A stretch of 64,000 bases of DNA, taken from NCBI GenBank assembly GCA_031409795.1, contig JANNXX010000043.1:42920-106919 (forward strand), written 5' to 3'. A program made the position numbers and the translations under genes. The stretch is from Tabrizicola sp031409795. GTDB lineage: Bacteria; Pseudomonadota; Alphaproteobacteria; Rhodobacterales; Rhodobacteraceae. Position 1 is the first letter of the stretch, and the number at the start of each line of letters is the position of its first letter. Below the pieces are notes generated by a model. The model was not told where the DNA came from. It did not search any database and was given only the letters and a program-made list of their open reading frames with translations. Of this stretch, positions 27,713-36,284 are shown one piece after another.

Positions 27713-27910
27713 TCAGTGATGATCGGGCGAGGCCATGGCCACAGTGCCAAGCCGCGGAACGGCTGCGCCGATCAGCCCGCCGACCATTCCGACCAGCCCG
27801 CCCCCGACATAGGCCAGACCGGCAAGGCCGATCCCGCCGCCAAGGACCAGCACCCCACCTGCGGCCAGCAGGCCGACGGTGATTCCAAGAAGGATGAACC
27901 CAAGTGCCAT
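27713..27910 (-). CDS. Small glycine-rich membrane protein, unknown
   Basis: The 65-residue product is almost entirely two hydrophobic, glycine-rich helices (about residues 3-24 and 26-50), followed by a short tail ending DHH. The pattern GGGIGLAGLAYVGGGLVGMVGG suggests close helix packing. A good ribosome binding site (GAGGGG) precedes the ATG, which supports a real gene. No family is recognised. It is divergent from the glycosyltransferase that begins the polysaccharide locus. Confidence 0.55.
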   Translation of the reverse strand: MALGFILLGITVGLLAAGGVLVLGGGIGLAGLAYVGGGLVGMVGGLIGAAVPRLGTVAMASPDHH

Positions 27911-27945
27911 GCACTACCCCTCTGCGCGAGTACTTCCGATAAACT

Positions 27946-27963
27946 CGCCACAAGATTGTGGCG
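27946..27963. promoter_or_regulatory. Inverted repeat in a divergent promoter region
   Basis: CGCCACA and TGTGGCG form a perfect 7-bp dyad around AGAT, between the small membrane protein and the glycosyltransferase gene. It could be an operator or a leader hairpin. Confidence 0.35.
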
Positions 27964-28069
27964 AAAATGGGTCACCGCACCCCCGTCATCCGTTGCATTT
28001 GTCTTGAACCGAACCTTCGGCTGGATGACACAGGGCCTGAAGTGAATCCTGCGGGATCGGAGTTTCCAA

Positions 28070-29284
28070 TTGGTTAACGCAAGCCCGGCTCGCCGGATTC
28101 TCATTCTGGTCGAGAACCTGCCCGTGCCGCTTGACCGCCGGGTCTGGCTTGAAGCCACCACGCTTGTGCAGGCGGGCTGCGAGGTCAGTGTGATCTGTCC
28201 AACCGGGCGCGGCTGGGATGCACCGTTCGAAATCATCGAGGGTGTCCATATCTGGCGCTACCCCGAGCCTCCCGAAGCGCATTCGGGCGCGGTCGCCTAT
28301 GCCCGAGAATGGGGTGCAGCGCTTTGGCACATGGCGCAGCTGTCCCGCGTGGTGTGGCGCGCGCGGCGCTTTGATGTCATCCAGGGCTGCAACCCGCCCG
28401 ACCTGCTGTTTGTGGTGGCGCTGGGCTGGCGCCTGCGGGGGGTGCGGTTCCTTTTTGACCATCACGATGTCTGTCCCGAGCTGTTCGAGGCCAAGTTCGG
28501 GAAGCGCGGGCTTCTCTACCGGATCATGTGCCTTTTCGAACGGCTGACCTTCGCCAGCGCCAGCGTCTCGATGGCCACGAATGAAAGTTTCCGTCGGATC
28601 GCCCTGACCCGCGGAGGCATGGCGTCCAGGGATGTCTTTGTCGTGCGCTCGGCGCCGCGCGTCGAAACCTTCCTGCCCGGCCCGGGTGACCGCGCGATCC
28701 GCAAGGGCGCGCGGACCGTGCTGGGGTATGTGGGGGTGATCGGCCAGCAGGAAGGCATGGACCTGCTGGTCAAGGCCGTGGCGCATCTGACGGGCGCGCT
28801 TGGCCAATCCGATCTGCATGTGGTGATCGTCGGCTTCGGCCCGGCCCTTGCCGAAATGCAGGCCGACGTGGCGGCCCGCGGCCTGACCGGGCATTTCAGC
28901 TTCACCGGCCCGCTTTATGGCGCAGGGCTGCTGGATGCGCTGAACGCCATCGACATCGGCGTCGCACCCGACCCCAGAAACCCGATGAACGACATCTCGA
29001 CCATGAACAAGGTCATGGAATACATGGCGCTGGAAAAGCCTGTGGTGCAGTTCGACCTGACCGAAGGCCGCGCCTCGGCGGGAGAGGCATCGCTGTATGC
29101 CGAGCCGAACGACCCCCTTGATTTCGCTGATAAGATCGCCTGGCTGATCGACCGGCCGGACGAGCGGGCACGCATGGGCCGACTCGGCCGCCTTCGGGTC
29201 ACCGAGGAGTTGTCGTGGGCACATTCGGCGCCCAGCCTTCTGGCAGCCTATGACCGGATCTTTGCACGGATCTCGGGCAATTGA
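28070..29284 (+). CDS. Glycosyltransferase family 4 protein
   Basis: The 404-residue GT-B enzyme transfers a sugar from a nucleotide donor to a growing glycan. The N-terminal half shows LILVENLPVPLDRRVWLEA and FDHHDVCPELFEAKFGKRG, both typical of exopolysaccharide GT4 enzymes. The C-terminal half has GYVGVIGQQEGMDLLVKA and the donor-site segment NDISTMNKVMEYMALEKPVV with the conserved Glu. Translation seems to start at TTG (28070) after a CGGAG site; no closer ATG exists. It marks the left edge of the polysaccharide locus. Confidence 0.88.
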   Translation: MVNASPARRILILVENLPVPLDRRVWLEATTLVQAGCEVSVICPTGRGWDAPFEIIEGVHIWRYPEPPEAHSGAVAYAREWGAALWHMAQLSRVVWRARRFDVIQGCNPPDLLFVVALGWRLRGVRFLFDHHDVCPELFEAKFGKRGLLYRIMCLFERLTFASASVSMATNESFRRIALTRGGMASRDVFVVRSAPRVETFLPGPGDRAIRKGARTVLGYVGVIGQQEGMDLLVKAVAHLTGALGQSDLHVVIVGFGPALAEMQADVAARGLTGHFSFTGPLYGAGLLDALNAIDIGVAPDPRNPMNDISTMNKVMEYMALEKPVVQFDLTEGRASAGEASLYAEPNDPLDFADKIAWLIDRPDERARMGRLGRLRVTEELSWAHSAPSLLAAYDRIFARISGN

Positions 29285-29311
29285 ACCGGCGACGGATGCG
29301 CCACTTCACAG

Positions 29312-29965
29312 TCAGCCCCTTGCCCGACCCGGTGCCATAGTGCCCCGTTCTGGCGGCAGGAGGGTGGCCAGCCCGACCCCCGCCAGAAACCCGCCAAGAT
29401 GCGCTTCCCAGGCCAGTTGTCCGCCTTGCAGCGCCCAGGCGGCCGCGTTCAGCGCCACAAGCAGGGCGGTCAGTCCGATGCCGCGTAGCGCGCGGGCGCG
29501 GGCGCGGGCGAACGTGCGAGCCTCTGCCACGATCCATTCTCCCGCCAGGCCGAAAAGCCCGCCCGAGGCGCCGACCATCGGCGCGGCGCTGCTGCCAACC
29601 AGGCCGAAGACCAGGCCCCCAGCCGGCACCGCGACGAACCAGAAGAGATACAGCCCCGCCGTCCCCCGCCGCCGCACAACCTGCGGTCCCAGCCACATAA
29701 GCGCGGCAAGATTGCCGGCCAGGTGCCAGGGGCCCTGATGCAGCCAGGCGTGGGTGAAGAACATGGCAAGCGGTTGCAGCGCATAATTCGGGGTCCACCC
29801 GTACAGAAGCCCTGCCCAGAAGGCCGCATCTTCATAGGCCAGCGGCCGCCACCGGGCCGAGCCCCAAAGCCCCGTGTCCGCCCCCAGAAGCACCAGTTCC
29901 GGGCCCGCGCACAAGGCAGCCAGAACCCAGACGGACAGGGGAACGGACAGGGTGGGTCGGCGCAT
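29312..29965 (-). CDS. Rhomboid family intramembrane serine protease
   Basis: The 217-residue protein has about six membrane segments and the complete rhomboid active site. HLAGN lies at residues 81-85, the catalytic Ser134 is in VGASGGLFG, and His189 is in AHLGG. Rhomboids cut membrane proteins within or near a membrane segment. The ATG at 29965 was chosen to exclude a long extension without similarity. It is convergent with the glycosyltransferase and divergent from a VPLPA-tailed protein, which makes a role in surface-protein processing conceivable. Confidence 0.9.
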   Translation of the reverse strand: MRRPTLSVPLSVWVLAALCAGPELVLLGADTGLWGSARWRPLAYEDAAFWAGLLYGWTPNYALQPLAMFFTHAWLHQGPWHLAGNLAALMWLGPQVVRRRGTAGLYLFWFVAVPAGGLVFGLVGSSAAPMVGASGGLFGLAGEWIVAEARTFARARARALRGIGLTALLVALNAAAWALQGGQLAWEAHLGGFLAGVGLATLLPPERGTMAPGRARG

Positions 29966-30224
29966 GGTCCGGACAGTGGCCCGCCGCCCCGGGGCTGACA
30001 AGGCTGAAGTGATTCGGTGCCGTTGCGGCAAGCCAAGAGAAACCAGCCGCTGCAACTGTTGCCGGTGCAGAAACGCCCTCGTCTTTGAGGAGAGGCCCAT
30101 GCGCGCCAGATCCGGCCTGCTTCACCCTTGGATTGTATTTCCGGGCATTTGGTCAAATTCGCTTTTGCGCAGGCGGATTTACGGGCAAATTCAATATCGA
30201 GGCGTTTTGAAAGGTTGGTCCGCT

Positions 30225-30941
30225 GTGTCGAGATCTGTTTTTACCGTGTTTGCTTTGGCGGCTTCTGTTGTACTGACTGTGGGGGCAGCCTCGGCCACCA
30301 CGGTTTCGCTGCGCTACGATGGCGGAACGGCAACTGGCAGCGTGGACTTCACGTCGACGCCCGGCGGTGTGACCCCGGCTTACGATCCGGCCGGTGCTTT
30401 CGGCTTCCGGATGACGGACGTGACCGCGCCGCAAAGCGTGCTGGGCAGCTTCGTCGCCTGGTGCCTTGACCTGACGCATCCGCTGGGGACGCGCGGCAAC
30501 CATGCCTACACCATCACCTCGACCCCGTTCAGCAACAGCTATGGCCTGAACAGCGACGAGATGATGCGGGTTCAGTCGGTGTTCGACGCCAACTTCTCGG
30601 GCGTGGACGTGCGGAACCGGACCCAGGCAGCGGCCTTCCAGGTAGCGCTGTGGAATTCGCTTTACGATGCGGACATGCTGGCAGATGCCGGCATTTTCGC
30701 CATCAGCAACGTCGGATCGTCCTATGCCGCCATCGCGGCCAAGGCGAACCTGTATCTCTCCGCCGCGCGCACGTTCTCGGGTCCGCGTGTCTGGAACCTG
30801 ACTTTCCTGGAAAGCGCGGAACGACCTGTGCGCCAGAACCTGGTGACCGCAACGCCGGTTCCGCTGCCAGCGGGCGCGGGCTTGCTGTTGCTGGCGCTTG
30901 GCGGACTTGGCGTCGCGGCACGGCGGCGCACCAGAGCCTGA
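30225..30941 (+). CDS. VPLPA-CTERM surface protein with possible Cys-Gln thioester domain
   Basis: The 238-residue product has a signal peptide ending ASA near residue 24 and a C-terminal sorting tail: the VPLPA motif, then a hydrophobic helix, then a basic end (AARRRTRA). This is the substrate signature of exosortase D. The mature part has FVAWCLDL (Cys80) and AAFQVALWNSLYD (Gln139). The second resembles the Q-x-A-hydrophobic-W motif of thioester-forming (TQXA-type) adhesins and of some PEP-CTERM proteins. GTG at 30225 follows GAAAGG; TTG at 30207 is an alternative start. Confidence 0.82.
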   Translation: MSRSVFTVFALAASVVLTVGAASATTVSLRYDGGTATGSVDFTSTPGGVTPAYDPAGAFGFRMTDVTAPQSVLGSFVAWCLDLTHPLGTRGNHAYTITSTPFSNSYGLNSDEMMRVQSVFDANFSGVDVRNRTQAAAFQVALWNSLYDADMLADAGIFAISNVGSSYAAIAAKANLYLSAARTFSGPRVWNLTFLESAERPVRQNLVTATPVPLPAGAGLLLLALGGLGVAARRRTRA

Positions 30942-30963
30942 AAGGCCCCCCCCTGGGGCTTTT
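30941..30963 (+). terminator. Terminator after the first VPLPA gene
   Basis: AAAGGCCCC pairs with GGGGCTTTT (one G-U) around CCCCT, and the T-run closes the stem. It overlaps the stop codon. Confidence 0.7.
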
Positions 30964-31016
30964 GTGGACGAATACGGTGATCGGTCCCGATCAGACGACT
31001 TGAAGTGGAAAAGCAG

Positions 31017-31631
31017 ATGAACAGCAACAAGCGGCTTAAGGTGTTCGCGGCGACCTGCGCCATGGCCCTGAACATGGGCAGCGTGGGCCACGCAGCGACC
31101 TGCAAGTTCGGGAACATTCTTGGTGTTCCGACAGTTGCAGACGTGACCACGACCACGGCCTGCATCGATGAAGTTCCGGGCAATGACAGTGCCGCGACGG
31201 TCAATTCCTATGTCGATCCGGCACCTCCGGTTGATCTTGGTTTCTTCGGCATCTTCAACTGGAGCCTGGACAGCAGATACGACGCGAGCGGTAGCTACGA
31301 CCCGGCTGGCATTCTGCAGATTTCGGAAGTCAGCAGTGACCTGAAAGAGGGAACCTGGTCGGTTTCCGGCTGGGCCGGTGTGACTGCCGCGATGCTTGTG
31401 CTGAAAGGCGGCAACGGGTTCGCGGCCTATCTCATCGACCTGACCGCTGGCACTGGCGGGGAATGGGCGACGCTGGCGCTGACTGTCGGCCAGAACGAAA
31501 ACCAGCCGGAAATCTCGCACATCTCGCTTTATGTCGTTCCGGCAGCCGTTCCGCTGCCGGCGGCTGGCCTGATGCTGATCGGGGCGCTTGGCGGGCTTGC
31601 CGCCCTGCGTCGCCGTCGTCACAGCGCCTGA
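31017..31631 (+). CDS. VPLPA-CTERM sorting domain protein
   Basis: The 204-residue product has a signal peptide (cleaved after GHA, about residue 26) and a beta-rich mature region with two early cysteines. It ends in the tail AAVPLPAAGLMLIGALGGLAALRRRRHSA. The VPLPA motif plus helix plus Arg cluster marks it as an exosortase substrate. The mature part resembles no enzyme I know and is probably a matrix or surface protein. ATG at 31017 was preferred to GTG at 31005 because GGAAAAG precedes it. The exosortase gene is convergent, 85 bp away. Confidence 0.85.
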   Translation: MNSNKRLKVFAATCAMALNMGSVGHAATCKFGNILGVPTVADVTTTTACIDEVPGNDSAATVNSYVDPAPPVDLGFFGIFNWSLDSRYDASGSYDPAGILQISEVSSDLKEGTWSVSGWAGVTAAMLVLKGGNGFAAYLIDLTAGTGGEWATLALTVGQNENQPEISHISLYVVPAAVPLPAAGLMLIGALGGLAALRRRRHSA

Positions 31632-31659
31632 ACCGTTTCAGTCTGGCCTTGGCCGAACC

Positions 31660-31693
31660 GGGCCGTCCGCACCCTGCGGGCGGCCCCTTTCCT
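31660..31693. terminator. Terminator between VPLPA gene and exosortase
   Basis: An 11-bp stem with one T-G wobble (GGGCCGTCCGC / GCGGGCGGCCC, loop ACCCT) is followed by CTTTCCTT on the plus strand. Confidence 0.7.
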
Positions 31694-31716
31694 TGCCCGG
31701 ATCGACGGTCCTGCGT

Positions 31717-33306
31717 CTATTCCGGGATGAAGCGCGGCAAGCGGCCAAGCGCCTCGACCATGAAACGTTGCATCCGCGCTTCGGCATCCGCCTCGGTTTC
31801 ATCTGGCCCGATGGCAGTCACAAAGCGCACCAGCGCCCCGTCGGTGCGTCCGGTGGTCAGGCTGTCCCAGACCACCGTTGCCTTGGCCAGGTAGTCGCTG
31901 GTCATGCGGCGTCCGCGCTGTTCGAACCAGTAATAGACCAGCTGCTTGGACAGGCCCTTCTGGATCACCGCGCGGTTTACCATGAAATCGCCGTAGACCG
32001 TGCCGGGAACCGAGATCTGCGTCGGTGTGATCGACGACACCTCCCAGCCACCCACCGGCAGGCAGACTTCGGGCGAATGGATGCCCGAGCCTTCGGTCTG
32101 CTTGAGGTAGAAGGCCGAGAAGATGTTGACGTAGCCCGCCTCGCCCGGAGCCTGGTAGGAGGCGCTGATGTAGTCATCGGCACCAAGGACAAGCTCGACA
32201 TCCGGCGCAAGCTTCTCGGGCTGGCCGGTCCAGGCGCCAAGGCTGCGCGGGAAAAGCGTGAATGGGTCACGGTCCACGGTCACCGCCGGAGGGGAGGGCG
32301 TTGCGACGAATGCCACGGATACCGCCAGTGTCATCAGCGCGGCCAGGGTGATCCCGCGCGCAGGGGCGATGGCGGGAAGCCGACGGAATTGCGCCGCGAA
32401 ACCGGTGGTGTCCAGATCAATCGTCTCGGCCAGCGGCTTTGGATCGCGGGTCAGGCGCTGCAGGCCGATCGCCATCAGAAAGAGGATACCGATACAGGCG
32501 CCGAAGATCACCCAGCCTTCGAAAAAGTGCAGGAAACCCTCGGCATGGCTGATGCCGTAGCTGTTCACCAGCACGCCGATCATGCCGATGCGAAAGCTGT
32601 TCATCAGCACGGTCAGTGGGGCGGCCATCAGGAACAGAACCGCCTTGTGCCAGAACGGACCCCGGTAAAGGATGCCGAAAAGGTAAGAAAAGGACAGGAT
32701 CGGGAACAGGTAGCGCAGGCCCGAACAGGCCTCGGCGACCTGCAGCTTGTAGACCCCGAGGTCGATCACGTTGCCTTCCAGAAAAACCGGAACGTCGGCC
32801 AGCCGGATGAACCAGACGCCCAGCTCGGACGATACCAGCTGCAGGAAGATCGTCAGCTTCCAGAACACGAACTGCGGCAGCGGCAGCATGAAGACCAGAT
32901 GCAGTACGGGAAGCTGATGAAGCCTGCCCCGGTCCCAGCCCATGCAGACCAGGACCACGCCGCCGACCCAGAAGATCAGCGCGTAGGTCACAAGGTCCGG
33001 GATCCGCACCAGATTGCCGAAGATGCCGAACACTAGTGCGAAAAGGATCAGCGCGATGCCGGGACGCCGGTCCACCGGGGCAGTCGGATCAACCGGGGGG
33101 GCCTGGCGCAGCTCACGCAGGAACAGATAGAGCGAGATCAGCGGGATCAGCGGGCCGTGGCTGTATTCGGCGGTGGACCAGGCAGTCGCAAGCGAGGCAA
33201 ATCCCAGCCAGAAAACCGGAAGTGCCGCGGCGACAAGCAGGAGGAACCAGCCGAACCCGGCGGGGTTGATTGCGCCAAGGCGGCCTTGGGTTTCGGTCAA
33301 TGACAT
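31717..33306 (-). CDS. xrtD: Exosortase D (VPLPA-CTERM-specific) fused to an EpsI domain
   Basis: The 529-residue protein has about eight membrane segments in its first 310 residues with the exosortase triad: Cys194 in EACSGLRY, Arg239 in NSFRIG and His260 in HFFEGW. This enzyme is a membrane transpeptidase-like sortase that cleaves C-terminal sorting tails. The C-terminal part (about 330-529) is an EpsI domain with HSPEVCLPVGGWEV, which in many systems is a separate protein. Four genes with VPLPA/VPVPA tails lie within 14 kb, which supports the type D assignment. ATG at 33306 was chosen over a longer frame without similarity. Confidence 0.92.
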   Translation of the reverse strand: MSLTETQGRLGAINPAGFGWFLLLVAAALPVFWLGFASLATAWSTAEYSHGPLIPLISLYLFLRELRQAPPVDPTAPVDRRPGIALILFALVFGIFGNLVRIPDLVTYALIFWVGGVVLVCMGWDRGRLHQLPVLHLVFMLPLPQFVFWKLTIFLQLVSSELGVWFIRLADVPVFLEGNVIDLGVYKLQVAEACSGLRYLFPILSFSYLFGILYRGPFWHKAVLFLMAAPLTVLMNSFRIGMIGVLVNSYGISHAEGFLHFFEGWVIFGACIGILFLMAIGLQRLTRDPKPLAETIDLDTTGFAAQFRRLPAIAPARGITLAALMTLAVSVAFVATPSPPAVTVDRDPFTLFPRSLGAWTGQPEKLAPDVELVLGADDYISASYQAPGEAGYVNIFSAFYLKQTEGSGIHSPEVCLPVGGWEVSSITPTQISVPGTVYGDFMVNRAVIQKGLSKQLVYYWFEQRGRRMTSDYLAKATVVWDSLTTGRTDGALVRFVTAIGPDETEADAEARMQRFMVEALGRLPRFIPE

Positions 33307-33487
33307 GACGGCTGGAATCCCTGAAAACAACCTCTGAAGGATACTTGGCCACGCGGTATCTGACCAGCATTTCCGCCCGGAAAACAGTCTGTTCTCGGGG
33401 CGCTGACTTTCCGGACCATCGCCAAGGGCGTTGCCGGAGCAGGGCGATCGGCTATGTTGATGCCGGAACTGACAGGGATTGCCGGAC

Positions 33488-34174
33488 ATGGTGTGGATAC
33501 GCGCGGTCAGGCCGGTGCTTGTCGGCTTTTTGCTTGTGTCCGGACAGGTCTTGCAGGCCGATGAGAGTCCGGCAGCCGTGGGCCGGATCAGCTATGGCGA
33601 CAGGATTCTGCCAGGCGACGCGATCTGCAGTGGCGTGCTGGTCGCCCCTGATCTGGTGCTGACCGCCGCGCATTGCGTGCGCGCTGCTGCCGATGCCCCG
33701 GAAACCATCCGCTTCGAGGCGGACTGGTCAACAGGACGCCCCGCCGCAAGCCGGCGGGGTGCAGCGGTCATTCTGGTCGGCGGCGCCCCGGCGCCCGGTC
33801 TTGCCGGACTTTTGTCGGATGTGGCGCTGGTCATCCTGGACACTCCCTTTCCGCACGAGGAAATTCCTGCCCTGGCGCTGGTTGCCCCGTCATCTGCGCC
33901 CCTGACCCTGTTCGGCTTTGACCGCGCGCTTCCCGACCTGCCGATCCGCCGCGACGACTGCAGGTCGCTTCCCGCCCCGGACGGGCTGCTGGCGCTGGAT
34001 TGCGGGGTGGTGTCAGGCAATTCCGGCGCGCCGCTTCTTGAACGCCACGGCAATGGCTGGCGGGTGGTTGCGGTGATGGTCGCCGCCGCGACGGGAGGCC
34101 CGGTCCGGTCGTGGGCGGTGTTGCCGCCGCCCGGTCTGCAATTGCGGATTCCGGCGGCAATCCCGTCGGAATAG
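33488..34174 (+). CDS. Secreted trypsin-like serine protease
   Basis: The 228-residue product has a signal peptide (cleaved near residue 24) and a small chymotrypsin-fold domain. The triad is His62 in TAAHC, Asp111 in LSDVALVILD and Ser179 in GNSGAP, with cysteines flanking the active-site region. It should work in the periplasm or outside the cell. It is divergent from xrtD (181 bp apart) and convergent with the beta-barrel gene, so it may share regulation with the exosortase. A TTG three codons upstream is a possible alternative start. Confidence 0.85.
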   Translation: MVWIRAVRPVLVGFLLVSGQVLQADESPAAVGRISYGDRILPGDAICSGVLVAPDLVLTAAHCVRAAADAPETIRFEADWSTGRPAASRRGAAVILVGGAPAPGLAGLLSDVALVILDTPFPHEEIPALALVAPSSAPLTLFGFDRALPDLPIRRDDCRSLPAPDGLLALDCGVVSGNSGAPLLERHGNGWRVVAVMVAAATGGPVRSWAVLPPPGLQLRIPAAIPSE

Positions 34175-34190
34175 CGGCGTCAGCCCCGGA

Positions 34191-35429
34191 TCAGGGGCGC
34201 CATTCAAAGGCCCGGCGCAGTTCCAGAAAGGCGACATCCGAATTGGCGCTGTCCTGGCCGCTTTCCTTGCGGATGCGGTGGGTCAGACCGGCATCAAGCA
34301 CCCAGTCATACACGATGCTGCGGCTGTAGGTGGCCGAAAGCGAGGCATTGCGGGTCAGATCACCGGTGGCGGTTTCTTCGCTTTCGCTGGCGGTCAGGCC
34401 GAAATTCATCGTCGCCAGGGCAGAAAGATTGCGGGTCAATCCGATTGATCCGCCGGTCACGATGTTTTCTTCGTCCGCGCTGCCCGAAGTCACATCCCGG
34501 CTTAGCCGGACATTGATCCCCCCGCGAGGAAGCTCACGCTGCCAGTCGACAGCTCCGGTCAGGTTCAGTTCACCGACAACCGACCGCGTGAGGCCAAGAC
34601 TGAAGGACAGCCCCCCGTCCGGACGGTCCAGCGACCGGCCGATGGTAAAGCCCGACCGCGTGCCGTCCTCGGTGTCTTCCGCAAAGATGCTGGCCGAAGC
34701 CGAGCCTGATGGCAGATCACGCCGCAAACCAATTTCGGGGCGCCAGGTGTCGCGCGCCAGGGCATCGTCTTCTTCGTAGCTAGACCAGCGAAGCCCGGCT
34801 GTCACTTCGGTCGCGGGGTCAAGCTTGAAGCGCAGCCGCGCTTCGGCATTGGTGCGAAGATTGTCTACCTCGACGGTGTCGCCGAAATAGCTGGTGTCCA
34901 CCAGCCCCGCAGACAGTGAACCACCCCAGGGTGCGTCCTCGCCGAAGGCAAATGCGACGTCGCCTCCGGTCTGGCGCTGGGTGCCGTCCCCGGTGACATC
35001 ATCAAGGATCTGTCCGGTATCTGGATCAAGAATGAAACCGCGCAAAGTGTCGAGATCGACTTCCCGGTAGAAGGCCGCAACAGAGACCGAGGATGCGGCC
35101 GAGCTTCTGCGCAACGAAAAGCGCAGATCGCTGTCCTGCAGGCCGCTTTCACTGTCGTCGCTGTAGGTGGCCAAGGTTCCTGCTGCTGACAACGACAGCG
35201 CGCCAAGCCGCGTGGAATCCGAAAGTCCGAAGCTTAACCGCGTGGAGAACTGAGTCCGGCTTGGCTCGGACGGCACGGACAGACCCGGGTTCGATTCTGC
35301 TTCGATGCGCGCGGAGATGCCGAAGGTCAGCTTCAGGCCGCCGTCCTCCTGTGCCACCAGCGGCACGGCAAGCACCGAGGCAACCCCCAGTCCCGCTGCC
35401 GCTCCGGTGATCCAGATCCGCTTCGTCAT
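34191..35429 (-). CDS. Outer-membrane beta-barrel protein of the exopolysaccharide locus
   Basis: The 412-residue product has a signal peptide (ending VAQ, about 27) and then alternating amphipathic strands such as FSTRLSFGLSDS and SFSLGLTRSVVGELNLTGAV. It ends in an aromatic-containing strand (LRRAFEWRP) like outer-membrane barrels. This type of barrel accompanies PEP-CTERM/exosortase export loci next to an OPX protein, as here. It probably forms or supports the polysaccharide exit channel. It is the last gene of the minus-strand export arm. Confidence 0.75.
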   Translation of the reverse strand: MTKRIWITGAAAGLGVASVLAVPLVAQEDGGLKLTFGISARIEAESNPGLSVPSEPSRTQFSTRLSFGLSDSTRLGALSLSAAGTLATYSDDSESGLQDSDLRFSLRRSSAASSVSVAAFYREVDLDTLRGFILDPDTGQILDDVTGDGTQRQTGGDVAFAFGEDAPWGGSLSAGLVDTSYFGDTVEVDNLRTNAEARLRFKLDPATEVTAGLRWSSYEEDDALARDTWRPEIGLRRDLPSGSASASIFAEDTEDGTRSGFTIGRSLDRPDGGLSFSLGLTRSVVGELNLTGAVDWQRELPRGGINVRLSRDVTSGSADEENIVTGGSIGLTRNLSALATMNFGLTASESEETATGDLTRNASLSATYSRSIVYDWVLDAGLTHRIRKESGQDSANSDVAFLELRRAFEWRP

Positions 35430-35481
35430 GTCCGCCCCATTGGCGCCCCCGACCGTCGAGAATGATCGCGCGCGGGTTCCG

Positions 35482-36102
35482 TTACTCCAGAAGCCGACGC
35501 TGGGGAACCACGATCACATCGCCGTCCTGCAGAAGCGTGGTTCCGGCGTTGCTGCTGCCGCTTTCGATGGCGTCATAGTTCAGCGTGTAGATCTTGCCGT
35601 CCCGGTGCAGTTGCACGCGCTTGGTGGCGGCGAAAGGCGAGAAGCCGCCCATCTGCGCAAACGCCTGCAAAGCGTTCGTGCCACGCTTTACATCCAACTT
35701 TCCGGGATTGGCGGCCTCTCCCATGACATAGACCTCGATCGTCGGCGCAGCGCGCGATGTGCCGCCAGCGCTGGCGCGCGGTTCGGCAACCTGTTCCACC
35801 GAAACGAAGACGTTCGGCTTCGCCGCAAAATTCGCGGCCAGCTGGTCCGCCAGATCGCCCTGGACCTGTTCAAGCGTGCGCCCGGCGGCGGTAACGCTTC
35901 CTGCCAGCGGAAAGGCGATGTTGCCGTCCGGGGCGACAAGCGCCGTCCGGTTCAGGCCCGGATCCTGCATCACTTCGACGCGCAGCGTATCGCCTGGACG
36001 GATAAGATAACCGTCCTGAGCGATTCCATCGGTTGCCGGTGCAATCACAGCCATCAGGCTGCCCAGAGCCACAGCACCAACCCTTGCGAAAACCCGCATC
36101 AT
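35482..36102 (-). CDS. Polysaccharide export protein (OPX, Wza-like)
   Basis: The 206-residue protein has a signal peptide (ending GIA-Q) and the export domain starting DGYLIRPGDTLRVEVMQDPGL, the OPX signature. An SLBB-like domain follows, with EVYVMGEAANPGKLDVKRG. OPX proteins form the periplasmic and outer-membrane conduit for polysaccharide. There is no lipobox Cys, and the protein lacks the long C-terminal helix of Wza, so it probably depends on the adjacent beta-barrel to cross the outer membrane. An AAGGAG site precedes the double ATG; 36102 is best spaced. Confidence 0.9.
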   Translation of the reverse strand: MMRVFARVGAVALGSLMAVIAPATDGIAQDGYLIRPGDTLRVEVMQDPGLNRTALVAPDGNIAFPLAGSVTAAGRTLEQVQGDLADQLAANFAAKPNVFVSVEQVAEPRASAGGTSRAAPTIEVYVMGEAANPGKLDVKRGTNALQAFAQMGGFSPFAATKRVQLHRDGKIYTLNYDAIESGSSNAGTTLLQDGDVIVVPQRRLLE

Positions 36103-36284
36103 CTTGCCGTCTCCTTTTGGCCGCGCGTCCCGATCCGGTTCGGGCGTCGGCGGCACAGCCTTGAAATCATAGCCGGATTGGCCAGGTGCCGAAAGAAAAA
36201 CCCCCGGTCGGCGCAAACGAGAACCGCCGCTTGCGTGCAAACCAGCCGTTTCTGCGGCGCTTTGGCAACAGCTTTACCCTCTGG

